DNA of 27,872 nucleotides from a virus: IMG/VR virus record IMGVR_UViG_3300038417_000051, positions 1-27,872 of that record. One strand, written 5' to 3'. Position numbers and translations under genes: made by a program. The notes under the pieces were generated by a model, which saw only the letters and a program-made list of their open reading frames with translations, ran no database searches and was not told the origin of the DNA. Every line of letters starts with the position of its first letter. Positions within the stretch are counted from its first letter, which is position 1. Positions 15,151-21,655 of this stretch are shown here, piece after piece.

Positions 15151-16796
15151 TCAATCCCTCCGCACGGGTCAAATATATCCCCTTCCCCCTCCATCTGCCC
15201 GAAGACCTTGCGCAGGTAATTGTCTGTGCGCATCTGCTCGGTCAGGTGTATCCGCTCGGTTTGATTCCCCGGCTGGCCGGTGACGGCGTCGATGATGCGG
15301 TCGGAGAGAGGGCGCCGATGCTCTGGGTCCTTGTTAATCTGCACGATCTTGTCGAGGAGGAGTCCTATCAGCGCGAAGCTGTCGACCTGGTCCTTCGTGC
15401 GTGCCTTCGGAAATCGGCGCAGCTCGTATTCGAAGTCTGCCAGCCATGGGGGCTCAAACGCTCCCCGCTTTGGCAGGAGGATAACTCCCTGCTTTGCGCG
15501 ACCCTGGATGGATCTGGCCCGGGCAACCTTGTCCTTATCAGGCCTAAATTCCTCAAGATTGAGGTAAACACCGGCTTCTTGCATGGCCTTTTTCAGGAAG
15601 GGCCCTATCGTGCGTTCTATGTTCTCTACCTCGATGGCGAACATGAGGGGCTTCCAGGTCCTCTGTACGTCGATGAGCTCCTCGATGATGGACAAGGCGT
15701 CCCAATGGCCGCGTCTTACGTGAACGACCGGCAGGCGCTTCAGCATGTCTATTCCTGCCACCACAATAGCGGTATAGGCTGCCTTCTCTCGTTCGGATAT
15801 AGCCAGGTCAGCAGCGGCGTAAAGCGTGAGCCTGTCGGGGATTACCTCATAGCGGGGAAACCAGTTGAGACTGAAAAAAGCATTTTCGTCTTCAGGGGTT
15901 GGATCAAGGAGGTATTGGCAGGAGTAGATGTAATCCCCGACTGTCGGGTCCTTTCTGATTTCTTCTTGTCGATTGAGGCTAAACTGCTCTGGCCACAGTG
16001 CTACGGCACCATCGGATGACGGCGGTACGGCCTTACCGGTCATGAAATGATAGCTTGCCGGCCGCTTGTACGTCCGGTACATTCCGGACTTTTCCATGTC
16101 GCAGTGCAGGTCTCCGTCATCGTAGATCGTCCCTGCGATCTGAATATTTCCCCCAGTCTGAAGGATCGATGAACGCATGAGACCGTAGGCATCGCGGTTC
16201 TTGTCCATCATCTCCCTGGAGGTACAGGTCTCGGGCGTCACGATGTCATCACACTTAATCCTCGGAAAATGGAGTCCAGTCGGCTGGTTCTCAAGGCTGG
16301 TTGCCAAAAACGAAGGCTCCTGCCGACCGGTGTGATAGGGAAGAATGAATTCCTCGTCAGTCCACTTAGGTGATTCCTTTTGAGGGTTTGCCCATATCTT
16401 GTCAGGAAACAACTCTCGGAGCCTTCTGTTGCTCTCAAAGTGCCATTTGACGGCACGCATCTTCTTAACACTTCGCTTAAGGGCGTCACATACGATAGCG
16501 ATAGGCTCTGAGGGGACCTTGAGGTATTGTCTGATGCCATCGGCAATAGTGAAAATTTGGGTCTTGCAGTGGCCGCGGGGGAGGAGAAACAACGACAGGT
16601 TGGTGTCCTTCTGGACTTCGGCAGCAAACTCCTGGTGTACGGGCCCGGTGAGCCACCAGTACCCCAGGATGAATTTCGCAAAGAAATAGAGGTCATTAAG
16701 CCCCCACTCCCTGATCAGATTCGCCTGGTCTTCCGAGGATAAGCTTTGTAAGGTCCTCAACAATGGCTCGTACTTCAGGTCCACAGGTAAGCTCAT
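15147..16796 (-). CDS. terL: Terminase large subunit (DNA-packaging ATPase/nuclease)
   Basis: 549 aa from ATG 16796, which has GGGGGAG upstream at rather long spacing; ATG 16850 in the same frame is the alternative. The ATPase domain shows a Walker-A-like LPRGHCKTQ at residues 72-80 and an acidic IKCDD at about 181-184 that may be Walker B. The C-terminal nuclease domain begins near YAAADLAISE (Asp about 330) and continues to KDQVDSFALIG near the end, consistent with the RNase-H-like fold of terminases. It would translocate DNA into the prohead through the portal and cut it. The gene overlaps the small-subunit gene by about 100 bp from this start. Confidence 0.85.
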   Translation of the reverse strand: MSLPVDLKYEPLLRTLQSLSSEDQANLIREWGLNDLYFFAKFILGYWWLTGPVHQEFAAEVQKDTNLSLFLLPRGHCKTQIFTIADGIRQYLKVPSEPIAIVCDALKRSVKKMRAVKWHFESNRRLRELFPDKIWANPQKESPKWTDEEFILPYHTGRQEPSFLATSLENQPTGLHFPRIKCDDIVTPETCTSREMMDKNRDAYGLMRSSILQTGGNIQIAGTIYDDGDLHCDMEKSGMYRTYKRPASYHFMTGKAVPPSSDGAVALWPEQFSLNRQEEIRKDPTVGDYIYSCQYLLDPTPEDENAFFSLNWFPRYEVIPDRLTLYAAADLAISEREKAAYTAIVVAGIDMLKRLPVVHVRRGHWDALSIIEELIDVQRTWKPLMFAIEVENIERTIGPFLKKAMQEAGVYLNLEEFRPDKDKVARARSIQGRAKQGVILLPKRGAFEPPWLADFEYELRRFPKARTKDQVDSFALIGLLLDKIVQINKDPEHRRPLSDRIIDAVTGQPGNQTERIHLTEQMRTDNYLRKVFGQMEGEGDIFDPCGGIE

Positions 16797-17220
16797 GCTG
16801 TATCGGTTCTCCCCCTTTTCCAGTGACCTGAACATTCTTCGCCGGTTCATCCCCTCTCAATTCCACCAGGCGCCACAGGGCGTCCAACTTATCGTAGAGT
16901 TCAAACTCGACGGTCGATGTTTTAAACATCTGCTCGCCGTCCTTGCTTTCGGTGATTCGTGTGTGTTCCTTCACCTTTTTGATAGCGGCCAGTTTACGCT
17001 TACCGCCTTTCTGGGCCTTGATTTCCTCAAAGGTATTAGCGCATATCTCCCCTCCTTCGGCAACCGTCAGGTAGTCATCGATGCGGGAGAACGCCACAGA
17101 GCAAAGCTCTTCGGCAATGCGTTTCAGGGTTCCCCCAGCTTTCTCGATGGTCTTGATTCGTTCAGCCACGACGATATCTGCTGCAATAGAAGGTGCTGAA
17201 TCAGAAATAGAAATGCTCAC
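16696..17220 (-). CDS. terS: Terminase small subunit (DNA recognition)
   Basis: 174 aa, probable GTG start. The gene is immediately upstream of and overlaps the large subunit. An N-terminal helical region (IEKAGGTLKRIAEELC) is followed by YLTVAEGGEICANTFEEIK, a basic stretch and VEFELYDKLDALWRLVELRG. The last segment resembles the oligomerisation part of Terminase_2-type small subunits (parallels such as 'K...ALELLGK'). It would recognise the packaging site and regulate the motor. The family assignment rests on this motif plus gene order. Confidence 0.65.
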   Translation of the reverse strand: MSISISDSAPSIAADIVVAERIKTIEKAGGTLKRIAEELCSVAFSRIDDYLTVAEGGEICANTFEEIKAQKGGKRKLAAIKKVKEHTRITESKDGEQMFKTSTVEFELYDKLDALWRLVELRGDEPAKNVQVTGKGGEPIQHELTCGPEVRAIVEDLTKLILGRPGESDQGVGA

Positions 17221-17259
17221 CCCTAAAGTATGACGTATTACATTGTTGGTGTGCAGATG

Positions 17260-17574
17260 TTACTTTGATGTCAAAGGGGGATCATTTTTGATGTCACCTG
17301 ATCCAAAATTATTGACTCTCCCCTGCCATTTGGAGTATCCTCCCCCCATACCCCCCTTAAGAACAACCTCATACACCCTTAGCCACTCTTCTACCTCACC
17401 ACGTAGCAGATAAGGCCGTCCATTCGGTGCATGGTGAAACAACTTCTCCATCGCGTATCGTTCCCGCCATCGGTAAACTTTCCTCCATGCAACGTCCTGA
17501 TCCCCTGATAATCCGAGCAATGGCTTCAGATACTCAATAATCGCTTTTCTTCCCACGATCATATCCTCACTCAT
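17260..17574 (-). CDS. HTH_17/Nu1-like DNA-binding protein
   Basis: 104 aa, ATG overlapping the previous stop (ATGA). Residues 6-67 fit the winged-helix pattern of Nu1/AlpA/excisionase-like proteins: VGRKAIIEYLKPLLG, then VYRWRERYAMEKLF, then NGRPYLLRGEVEEWL. The C-terminal 35 residues are Gly-rich and look disordered. Because it precedes the small terminase gene it may bind the packaging region or regulate the late genes. Excisionase is less likely since no integrase is in view. Confidence 0.5.
   Translation of the reverse strand: MSEDMIVGRKAIIEYLKPLLGLSGDQDVAWRKVYRWRERYAMEKLFHHAPNGRPYLLRGEVEEWLRVYEVVLKGGMGGGYSKWQGRVNNFGSGDIKNDPPLTSK
17264..17296. repeat. Direct repeat TTTGATGTCA just upstream of terS
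   Basis: TTTGATGTCA occurs at 17264-17273 and again at 17287-17296, 23 bp apart, near the end of the HTH gene and about 45 bp before terS. The first copy extends into TTTGATGTCAAA, which has inverted ends. A packaging site or an operator is possible. Chance is not excluded for such short units. Confidence 0.35.
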
Positions 17575-17801
17575 TCTTCCCCCATGTTCTCGTATTCAGC
17601 ACACCAACTTGCTTGATTCCACGCCGATCTATGCGCGAGTTTCTTTCTCAGCTCCCAGGTTTGCCCGATTCGATACCCATGCTCAAGATATTTGCACCTG
17701 GCAACCCCCTTTTTGATCTTGAATTGCAGACAGTTAGCGCAACTAACTTCAGGGATGTTCGACATTGGGTCCGATCTGTAGGAACCTTCAGGTCTTGCCA
17801 T
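17571..17801 (-). CDS. Small Cys-rich protein, 76 aa
   Basis: ATG 17801 is chosen because GGGGTGAG precedes it and it forms TAATG with the stop of the 38-aa gene upstream. CANCLQFKIKKGVARCKYLEH, followed by WCAEYEN near the C-terminus, gives four Cys in a possible zinc or iron-sulphur arrangement. The rest is basic and helical. No family is recognised. It is coupled to the HTH gene downstream by an ATGA overlap. Confidence 0.5.
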   Translation of the reverse strand: MARPEGSYRSDPMSNIPEVSCANCLQFKIKKGVARCKYLEHGYRIGQTWELRKKLAHRSAWNQASWCAEYENMGEE

Positions 17802-17917
17802 TATCTCACCCCAAACACTTCCATACTCCTCACCCACGCATACCCCACCGCCCCTATCACAATGGCTGCCTCCAGGATCCACAGGAGGCGGGTGCACCAT
17901 TTATCCTTCGCTCTCAT
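17801..17917 (-). CDS. 38-aa membrane microprotein
   Basis: ATG 17917, stop TAA overlapping the next ATG (TAATG). A basic start (MRAKDKWCTR) is followed by one hydrophobic helix (LLWILEAAIVIGAVGYAW). Only a weak AGG is seen upstream. It is the first gene leftward of the divergent regulatory region at 17.93-17.99 kb. Function unknown. Confidence 0.4.
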   Translation of the reverse strand: MRAKDKWCTRLLWILEAAIVIGAVGYAWVRSMEVFGVR

Positions 17918-17929
17918 GTATAACCTATG

Positions 17930-17958
17930 CTTATGACATCATAAGTTCTTTTGTGCAA
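17930..17958 (-). promoter_or_regulatory. Possible leftward promoter with a palindrome
   Basis: CTTATG-ACAT-CATAAG (17930-17945) is a perfect 6-bp inverted repeat. On the minus strand TTGCAC (17958-17953) is followed after 17 bp by CATAAG (17935-17930), a weak but correctly spaced match to a sigma70 promoter. It would restart leftward transcription of the HTH and packaging genes beyond the inserted plus-strand cassette. The weak -10 keeps confidence low. Confidence 0.35.
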
Positions 17959-17965
17959 ATACTGC

Positions 17966-17994
17966 TTGACACGTATTAAGATACGTGTTATAGT
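17966..17994 (+). promoter_or_regulatory. Strong sigma70-type promoter with an embedded operator
   Basis: TTGACA (17966-17971) and TATAGT (17989-17994) are separated by exactly 17 bp. A perfect inverted repeat ACACGTAT-TAAG-ATACGTGT (17969-17988) overlaps the end of the -35 and fills the spacer, so a bound dimer would block polymerase. The predicted start is at 18001, which is an ATG. A better-supported ribosome site serves ATG 18040. Confidence 0.8.
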
Positions 17995-18039
17995 ATAGGT
18001 ATGATGATAGAGGATCAAATAAACCAAACGGAGGGTGCT

Positions 18040-18330
18040 ATGAGAACCAGTGGAACATTTCAGGACGTGTACGAGGCGGCCAAAAACTACTCTAACGGTG
18101 GTACTACTTATGGTGGGCGCCCAATGAATCCGGTTGTGCGTAGGCGTGCCTCTGACGGCGTATGGATGTTGGAAAGCGGTCTTGATAGCGCGGAGGGCAG
18201 CGATCTTGAATGCTCTTTGGACGCATTTGACAACTGGTTTTATGAGAGCTACAAAACGGACTATATTCCAGGCGATGAGGACATAGCGGATTTTGCAACG
18301 ACAATAACCGAGGATATAGACAATGTCTAA
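18040..18330 (+). CDS. Small acidic moron-type protein, unknown
   Basis: 96 aa from ATG 18040, which has GGAGG six bases upstream; an in-frame ATG lies at 18001 at the predicted transcript start. The first 40 residues are mildly basic (YEAAKNYSNGG, VVRRRASDG). The C-terminal half is strongly acidic (LDSAEGSDLEC, IPGDEDIADF, TEDIDNV) with aromatic residues (DNWFYESYKTDY), suggesting a DNA mimic or a protein-binding factor. It is opposite in orientation to everything between 1 and 21.9 kb and has its own promoter and terminator. Expression from a prophage is likely. No family is recognised. Anti-defence or exclusion functions are possible but unproven. Confidence 0.65.
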   Translation: MRTSGTFQDVYEAAKNYSNGGTTYGGRPMNPVVRRRASDGVWMLESGLDSAEGSDLECSLDAFDNWFYESYKTDYIPGDEDIADFATTITEDIDNV

Positions 18331-18469
18331 ACTCAAAGTCCCCACTCTTACCTGTCTCCGCTGCGGCCACACTTGGGTTCCCCGCTCCGCCGATGTCCGG
18401 CAGTGCCCTAACCCTAAATGCCACTCGGTGCTTTGGGATGTGCCACCCAAAAAATCTATCAGCAAGTAA
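18323..18469 (+). CDS. 48-aa zinc-ribbon microprotein
   Basis: ATG 18323 overlaps the end of the 96-aa gene by 8 bp. CLRCGHTWVPRSADVRQCPN, followed by PKCHSVLWDVP, is a CxxC...CxxxxC zinc ribbon of a type widespread in bacteria, archaea and phages and often found beside regulatory or toxin-antitoxin genes. The C-terminus is Lys-rich. It could bind DNA or RNA and autoregulate the cassette through the palindrome in the promoter. That link is inference. The gene ends just before a perfect terminator. Confidence 0.6.
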   Translation: MSKLKVPTLTCLRCGHTWVPRSADVRQCPNPKCHSVLWDVPPKKSISK

Positions 18470-18476
18470 TCCTCAC

Positions 18477-18500
18477 GAGGCCCTTCGGGGCCTCTTTTTT
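18477..18500 (+). terminator. Intrinsic terminator of the inserted cassette
   Basis: GAGGCCC-TTCG-GGGCCTC is a perfect 7-bp stem with a stable TTCG tetraloop, followed directly by TTTTTT. It lies 7 bp after the 48-aa gene stop. The minus strand lacks the T-tract, so termination is rightward only and protects the convergent HNH gene from antisense transcription. Confidence 0.93.
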
Positions 18501-18515
18501 GTTCGGATGCGCCAT

Positions 18516-18818
18516 TTAGGGGCCATTAGCGGCCTCTTCCTCATCGTGACATTCCTTGCACAGCGTAACTAAGTGCTCCGGTGTCTGAAGCACATTGCGG
18601 ATAATGTAATCAATCACCCGTTCCCAATCGATACCCGAGCAATGGTGAACCTCCACACTGAACTCGTGTCCTTTGGCCTTGGTTTGCCGTTTATGGCAGC
18701 CCTGGCATGTGTAATCGTCCCGACGTAATGCTGCACCCCTTTCGCGAGAACGGAGCCATATGAGGCGCACAGCACGCTTTACGTGGGCACGGGGGGTGAC
18801 ATCGGGATTGCGCTTCAC
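18516..18818 (-). CDS. HNH-type endonuclease, small
   Basis: 100 aa from GTG 18818, chosen because AAGGAGG precedes it and GTGA overlaps the upstream stop. CQGCHKRQ, then EVHHCSGID, then LVTLCKECHDEE fit an HNH/zinc-finger nuclease: two CxxC pairs flanking a His-His core. The N-terminal part is basic (KRAVRLIWLRSRERG). Small phage HNH proteins can nick near packaging sites or act as homing enzymes. It ends next to the cassette terminator. Confidence 0.7.
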   Translation of the reverse strand: MKRNPDVTPRAHVKRAVRLIWLRSRERGAALRRDDYTCQGCHKRQTKAKGHEFSVEVHHCSGIDWERVIDYIIRNVLQTPEHLVTLCKECHDEEEAANGP

Positions 18819-19000
18819 TTGGCCTCCTTCTCGATTTCTACGCTTACCCTCACAGCTCTCAACTGGTGATTTCGTTTGACTGTCCGCCACGGCAATTTAG
18901 AATCCCTCATAACCGCCTTAATGGCGTTCTGCCGTTTCTCTCGAATTGTGAAATCCCAAATAGCATTCCATTTATCGCTGAATATCGCCCAAGCTTTCAT
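18815..19000 (-). CDS. Hypothetical protein, 61 aa
   Basis: ATG 19000 overlaps the stop of the membrane microprotein upstream (ATGA). The product is aromatic at the start (MKAWAIFSDKWNAIWDF) and basic in the middle (TIREKRQNAIKAVMRDSKL, PWRTVKR). The pattern 'W-T-I-R-E-T/K-R-x-x-A-I' occurs in other small phage proteins near replication genes, as I recall. Function is unknown. Confidence 0.5.
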   Translation of the reverse strand: MKAWAIFSDKWNAIWDFTIREKRQNAIKAVMRDSKLPWRTVKRNHQLRAVRVSVEIEKEAK

Positions 19001-19125
19001 CCCCCCACCTCCTCCACCGCCCTACTCTGCTCCCTCGCCTTTCTGCCGATCCAGGGGCCGACGAGAAGGGCGACAGGGAAAGAGAGGATAACCCACGCGG
19101 CCAGGATGGCGAGGAGGAGGCTCAT
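18997..19125 (-). CDS. 42-aa membrane microprotein
   Basis: ATG 19125 and TGA 18997 form ATGA overlaps with both neighbours. Residues 2-24 are a strong hydrophobic helix (SLLLAILAAWVILSFPVALL), followed by a basic stretch (GRKAREQSR) and an acidic end. The tight nesting supports real translation. The role is unknown. Confidence 0.5.
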   Translation of the reverse strand: MSLLLAILAAWVILSFPVALLVGPWIGRKAREQSRAVEEVGG

Positions 19126-19292
19126 AGTTTTGGCTCCTTGTCTTGCTTTGAGTCTACCTTCGTCTCAAGTTCTTGAAGGCGACATCCGATCAAGTACAAA
19201 AGGTCATGGAGTTGGTCTCGGAGCTCCCCGGTCTTCAGGTCGTTTATCATTTCCCACATATCGCGGCTTCGTTCCCCAGAGAATATTTCCAT
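19122..19292 (-). CDS. 56-aa helical protein
   Basis: ATG 19292 follows GGAAGGAGGGGAAGG, a very strong ribosome site. The sequence is helical and charged (MWEMINDLKTGELRDQLHDL, then LIGCRLQELETKVDSK), and probably a coiled coil. The stop overlaps the next gene (ATGA). No family is recognised. It follows the helicase-loader candidate with about 35 bp between. Confidence 0.5.
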   Translation of the reverse strand: MEIFSGERSRDMWEMINDLKTGELRDQLHDLLYLIGCRLQELETKVDSKQDKEPKL

Positions 19293-19327
19293 CCTTCCCC
19301 TCCTTCCTGGTCATAAGGCGTTGAGGT

Positions 19328-19873
19328 TCATGCTCTTAGCGCCTTTTTGTCTCTCGTGCCGATCTGAAAGACTTCTGCGGCGGCTCCATTTGCTTCTAGC
19401 TCACCCGTAAATTTGACCGGCCCCAATTCGTGAGCCTTGGCAGAGTAAGCCTTGTAGAGCTTTTCGAACTCCAGCCGGTTCCACTTCCGTTGATCGGCCG
19501 GCCAGTCGCAGACCTTCATCCATCCACCCATAGCCTCAACACACTTCCCAATCACGCCGTCTTGGAACTCTACAGAGTGATTTGCCCCGTAGTCGTGGAT
19601 GGCACCCAAGAGAACGTCAAAGGCGGCGATAGCGCGTGTCTCTGGATTGCCCTGCACGGCCTCTCGTATCTCCGCAGGAGTCGGAAACGTGTGGATGGTC
19701 TTGGTGTTGGCAAGATTGATCGTGGCATCGTTTATCTCCTCGATGGTGAGGTCGGATAGGGCCTTGAAGTAGAAATCGAGCTTTATCTCGCTGATTGCCT
19801 TGTCAGGGTTCCCGAAGGTTTCGTTGAGGATTGCCATGATTTGAGAGAATTTATGTAAGTCCGTTCTCTTCAC
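19328..19873 (-). CDS. P-like replication accessory protein (helicase-loader candidate)
   Basis: 181 aa, GTG start with AGGAGGAGG upstream, overlapping the O-like gene by 23 bp. The N-terminal helical domain (FSQIMAILNETFGNPDKAIS, then YFKALSDLTIEEINDATINL) and FPTPAEIREAV, followed by GGWMKVCDWPADQRKWNRLE, match a family found just downstream of phage initiators, usually viewed as analogues of lambda P. It would bring the host replicative helicase to the origin. The assignment rests on this pattern and on gene order. Confidence 0.6.
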   Translation of the reverse strand: MKRTDLHKFSQIMAILNETFGNPDKAISEIKLDFYFKALSDLTIEEINDATINLANTKTIHTFPTPAEIREAVQGNPETRAIAAFDVLLGAIHDYGANHSVEFQDGVIGKCVEAMGGWMKVCDWPADQRKWNRLEFEKLYKAYSAKAHELGPVKFTGELEANGAAAEVFQIGTRDKKALRA

Positions 19874-20624
19874 GTTCTGCCTCCTCCTGTCTTCTCTTGC
19901 CCCAATCGAGGATACCAGCCGATGATTTGCTTATCAGTGGTTGACCGCTGTTCGGTTCTGTTGCCAGTTGATCCTCCCATCCTTTCCTGTTCAACCACGT
20001 AGCCGGATATGGGATATACTGGCCACTATCCTTAAGCCAATCGGTCGAGGTCTTGGCACGCTGTACGGCTGAGAGGATTTCTCCTGTCAGGTGCTCGCTC
20101 GGATTGATCTTGGCCCATGCGTTTTCCGCATCTCCCTTGGCTACTTTGCGTGGGTACTCTGTCCAGAATTTTTGAAATGCTTCTAACAGAATCTCTTTCG
20201 AGGGTTTCGGTTTCTGTTTCGGTTTAACTTCTGTTTCTGTTTCGTCAGTGAGTACTCCGTGAGGAATCAGTGAGCCATCAAGAATATGTGATGGTGGCTC
20301 AGGATTTCTCTGCAAAGATGGACGGTTGATTGTTTGATGCTTAGGAAAGGTGCGAATATAGTAGTATTTCTCGCCATCGGCCTCAAAAGGAATGATGCAG
20401 TGCATTGCCTCAAGTTCTTTTAACCACTTCAAAAAATCGGGCGGCTTAATTTCGTCGTAGGGGAAAATCTTGTTCTTAAGCCACAAGGGATGCCCTTTTA
20501 CCACGGCGTAGTCATCAGAATGATTCCACATGCCTATAAACGTGAGCCGGGCATCTCTGGAAGTATTTACCGCCAACTTCTCATCATCCCAAAACTCAGG
20601 CTTGACTATTCTGGATCGAGCCAT
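19851..20624 (-). CDS. O-like phage replication initiation protein
   Basis: 257 aa, GGAG before ATG 20624. The N-terminal domain (MARSRIVKPEFWDDEKLAV, then ARLTFIGMWNHSDDYAVVKG) matches the winged-helix origin-binding region common to many phage initiators. A Pro/Lys-rich linker (about 125-145, KPKQKPKPSKE) includes no recognised iterons. The C-terminal part (FQKFWTEYPRKVAKGDAENA, then YIPYPATWLNRKGWED) is typical of initiator/DnaD-like phage proteins. It would bind the origin and recruit the downstream P-like protein. The origin is often inside this gene, but no clear iteron array is seen. Confidence 0.75.
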   Translation of the reverse strand: MARSRIVKPEFWDDEKLAVNTSRDARLTFIGMWNHSDDYAVVKGHPLWLKNKIFPYDEIKPPDFLKWLKELEAMHCIIPFEADGEKYYYIRTFPKHQTINRPSLQRNPEPPSHILDGSLIPHGVLTDETETEVKPKQKPKPSKEILLEAFQKFWTEYPRKVAKGDAENAWAKINPSEHLTGEILSAVQRAKTSTDWLKDSGQYIPYPATWLNRKGWEDQLATEPNSGQPLISKSSAGILDWGKRRQEEAEREENGLT

Positions 20625-20853
20625 TCTTAGCTCCGCCCCCGTATGTTCCGCAACCTATATGGCACCAATGACACAGCGTTCTTCCGTTGTCGACGTCGTA
20701 TTTAAGGTCCGGTCTTAAGCAACGAGGAATTATATGATCCGATTCAAGGCGGTATTTACATCCACACAAGACACACTGATGCCCATCTCGTTCAAACACC
20801 AGTTTTCTCCAGGCGTCGTATGACATCGGTCGAATCTTCTTAGATCCCCTCAT
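20596..20853 (-). CDS. HNH endonuclease, small
   Basis: 85 aa from ATG 20853, chosen for the ATGA overlap and AAGGAGAGG upstream; a longer frame from 20922 overlaps the previous gene. The sequence FERDGHQCVLCGCKYRLESD, followed by HIIPR and later TLCHWCHIGCG, is a canonical HNH: CxxC, Asp-His, Asn and CxxC. It is a likely DNA nickase or endonuclease. Whether it serves packaging, homing or host-DNA cleavage is not shown. Confidence 0.75.
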   Translation of the reverse strand: MRGSKKIRPMSYDAWRKLVFERDGHQCVLCGCKYRLESDHIIPRCLRPDLKYDVDNGRTLCHWCHIGCGTYGGGAKNGSIQNSQA

Positions 20854-21185
20854 CCCTTCTTCCTCTCCTTCCACCTCACTGAGCTCGCCCGCCTCTGCCT
20901 TTTCAGGACGACCATACTGCACGGCGAACAGTACTTTTGGTTCCCGCTGATAGGGTGGTAGGGCTTATGGCACTCGTCGCAGGACCTGGTTTCCTTGAGG
21001 GGCCGCTTCTTCTCGCCCTTGCGGTAAGATTCGCCGGCGGGAAAGTTTTTCGGGTTTATGGGAAGGGCTTTCGGGGCCGCGAGAGTTTTAGCCTTTCCGC
21101 AGATCCAGTACGCGATACCTGCTATCACCCGGGCGGGGCGCGTGTCCTGGCAGAACTGGCAACCGGCGGCGTGAGGGCGTGTCAC
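20850..21185 (-). CDS. Double zinc-binding protein, 111 aa
   Basis: GTG 21185 overlaps the stop of the CII-like gene (GTGA). GCQFCQDTR near the N-terminus and CDECHKPYHP with KYCSPCSM near the C-terminus provide two or more Cys pairs. The rest is strongly basic (KGEKKRPLKE, LKRQRRASSVRWKERKK). The C-terminal half resembles the zinc motif that often precedes an HNH gene in phages ('CxxC...N-Q-K-Y-C-S-x-C'). Nucleic-acid binding is likely. Confidence 0.6.
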   Translation of the reverse strand: MTRPHAAGCQFCQDTRPARVIAGIAYWICGKAKTLAAPKALPINPKNFPAGESYRKGEKKRPLKETRSCDECHKPYHPISGNQKYCSPCSMVVLKRQRRASSVRWKERKKG

Positions 21186-21571
21186 TTGAATATCGCCTCC
21201 AAGCCATGCTTGGCGATCTTCTCTTTCAGGAGGCGGAGCTCCTCCTCGGCGCTCATTCTGGGCTTTTCCTCTGAAGGCTTCCTCCCGATGACCTCCAGAA
21301 CGAAGTCGAGGGCCTCCTGTGCGAGAAGGTCAGGCGCCAGGACCATCAACGCCCCCGTGAAGCATATCTGCCACCGTTTCTGATGGTCCTCATTGTTGCT
21401 GTTGAGGACTTCGCTCATGTACGAATAGGAGACATCGCACACTGCGGCGAGGTGCTTGCGGTCGATACCGGCGGCTACTCCTTTGAGACGGCGCTCAAGT
21501 TCGGCCCCGAAGGCCTTAGCCTTCCCCGCCTGCTCCTGTACCGCCAACTCCTCGAACGTGCCTTGATTCAT
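21182..21571 (-). CDS. CII-like HTH transcriptional regulator
   Basis: 129 aa from ATG 21571, chosen because GGAGG stands five bases upstream; ATG 21583 is an in-frame alternative. Residues about 20-60 form an HTH (GIDRKHLAAVCDVSYSYMSE, then VLNSNN). The middle is hydrophobic and helical (GALMVLAPDLLAQEALDFVL), as in oligomerising regulators. A charged helix ends the protein. It is the second gene after cro, as in lambda, and a TTGC-N6-TTGC site lies 16 bp upstream. A CII-type lysogeny activator is the best inference. Sequence similarity to lambda CII is not obvious; the 186-type CII group is an alternative. Confidence 0.55.
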   Translation of the reverse strand: MNQGTFEELAVQEQAGKAKAFGAELERRLKGVAAGIDRKHLAAVCDVSYSYMSEVLNSNNEDHQKRWQICFTGALMVLAPDLLAQEALDFVLEVIGRKPSEEKPRMSAEEELRLLKEKIAKHGLEAIFK

Positions 21572-21586
21572 GCGGGCCTCCATGGG

Positions 21587-21605
21587 CTTGCGTAACCTTG
21601 CGTAA
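21587..21605 (+). promoter_or_regulatory. CII-type binding site (candidate pRE)
   Basis: CTTGCGTAA occurs at 21587-21595 and 21597-21605, spaced exactly 10 bp, giving TTGC-N6-TTGC, the lambda CII recognition pattern. An inverted TACGCAAG is at 21621-21628. On the plus strand it would drive a promoter reading toward cI and antisense to cro, as lambda pRE does. No convincing -10 is visible, which is usual for an activator-dependent promoter. Confidence 0.55.
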
Positions 21606-21655
21606 AAACTAACGATGGACTACGCAAGGGCAAAACGGATAAAAAAAGACATGAA

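Noticed and set aside
15141-16019. A 292-codon open frame on the plus strand
   Set aside because: It lies entirely antisense to the large terminase gene, which has the Walker A and nuclease signatures. It has no matching operon context and its product shows no domain.
17914-18465. A 183-codon minus-strand frame across the cassette
   Set aside because: It covers a strong plus-strand promoter and two plus-strand genes with a terminator, has no ribosome site, and its product looks random.
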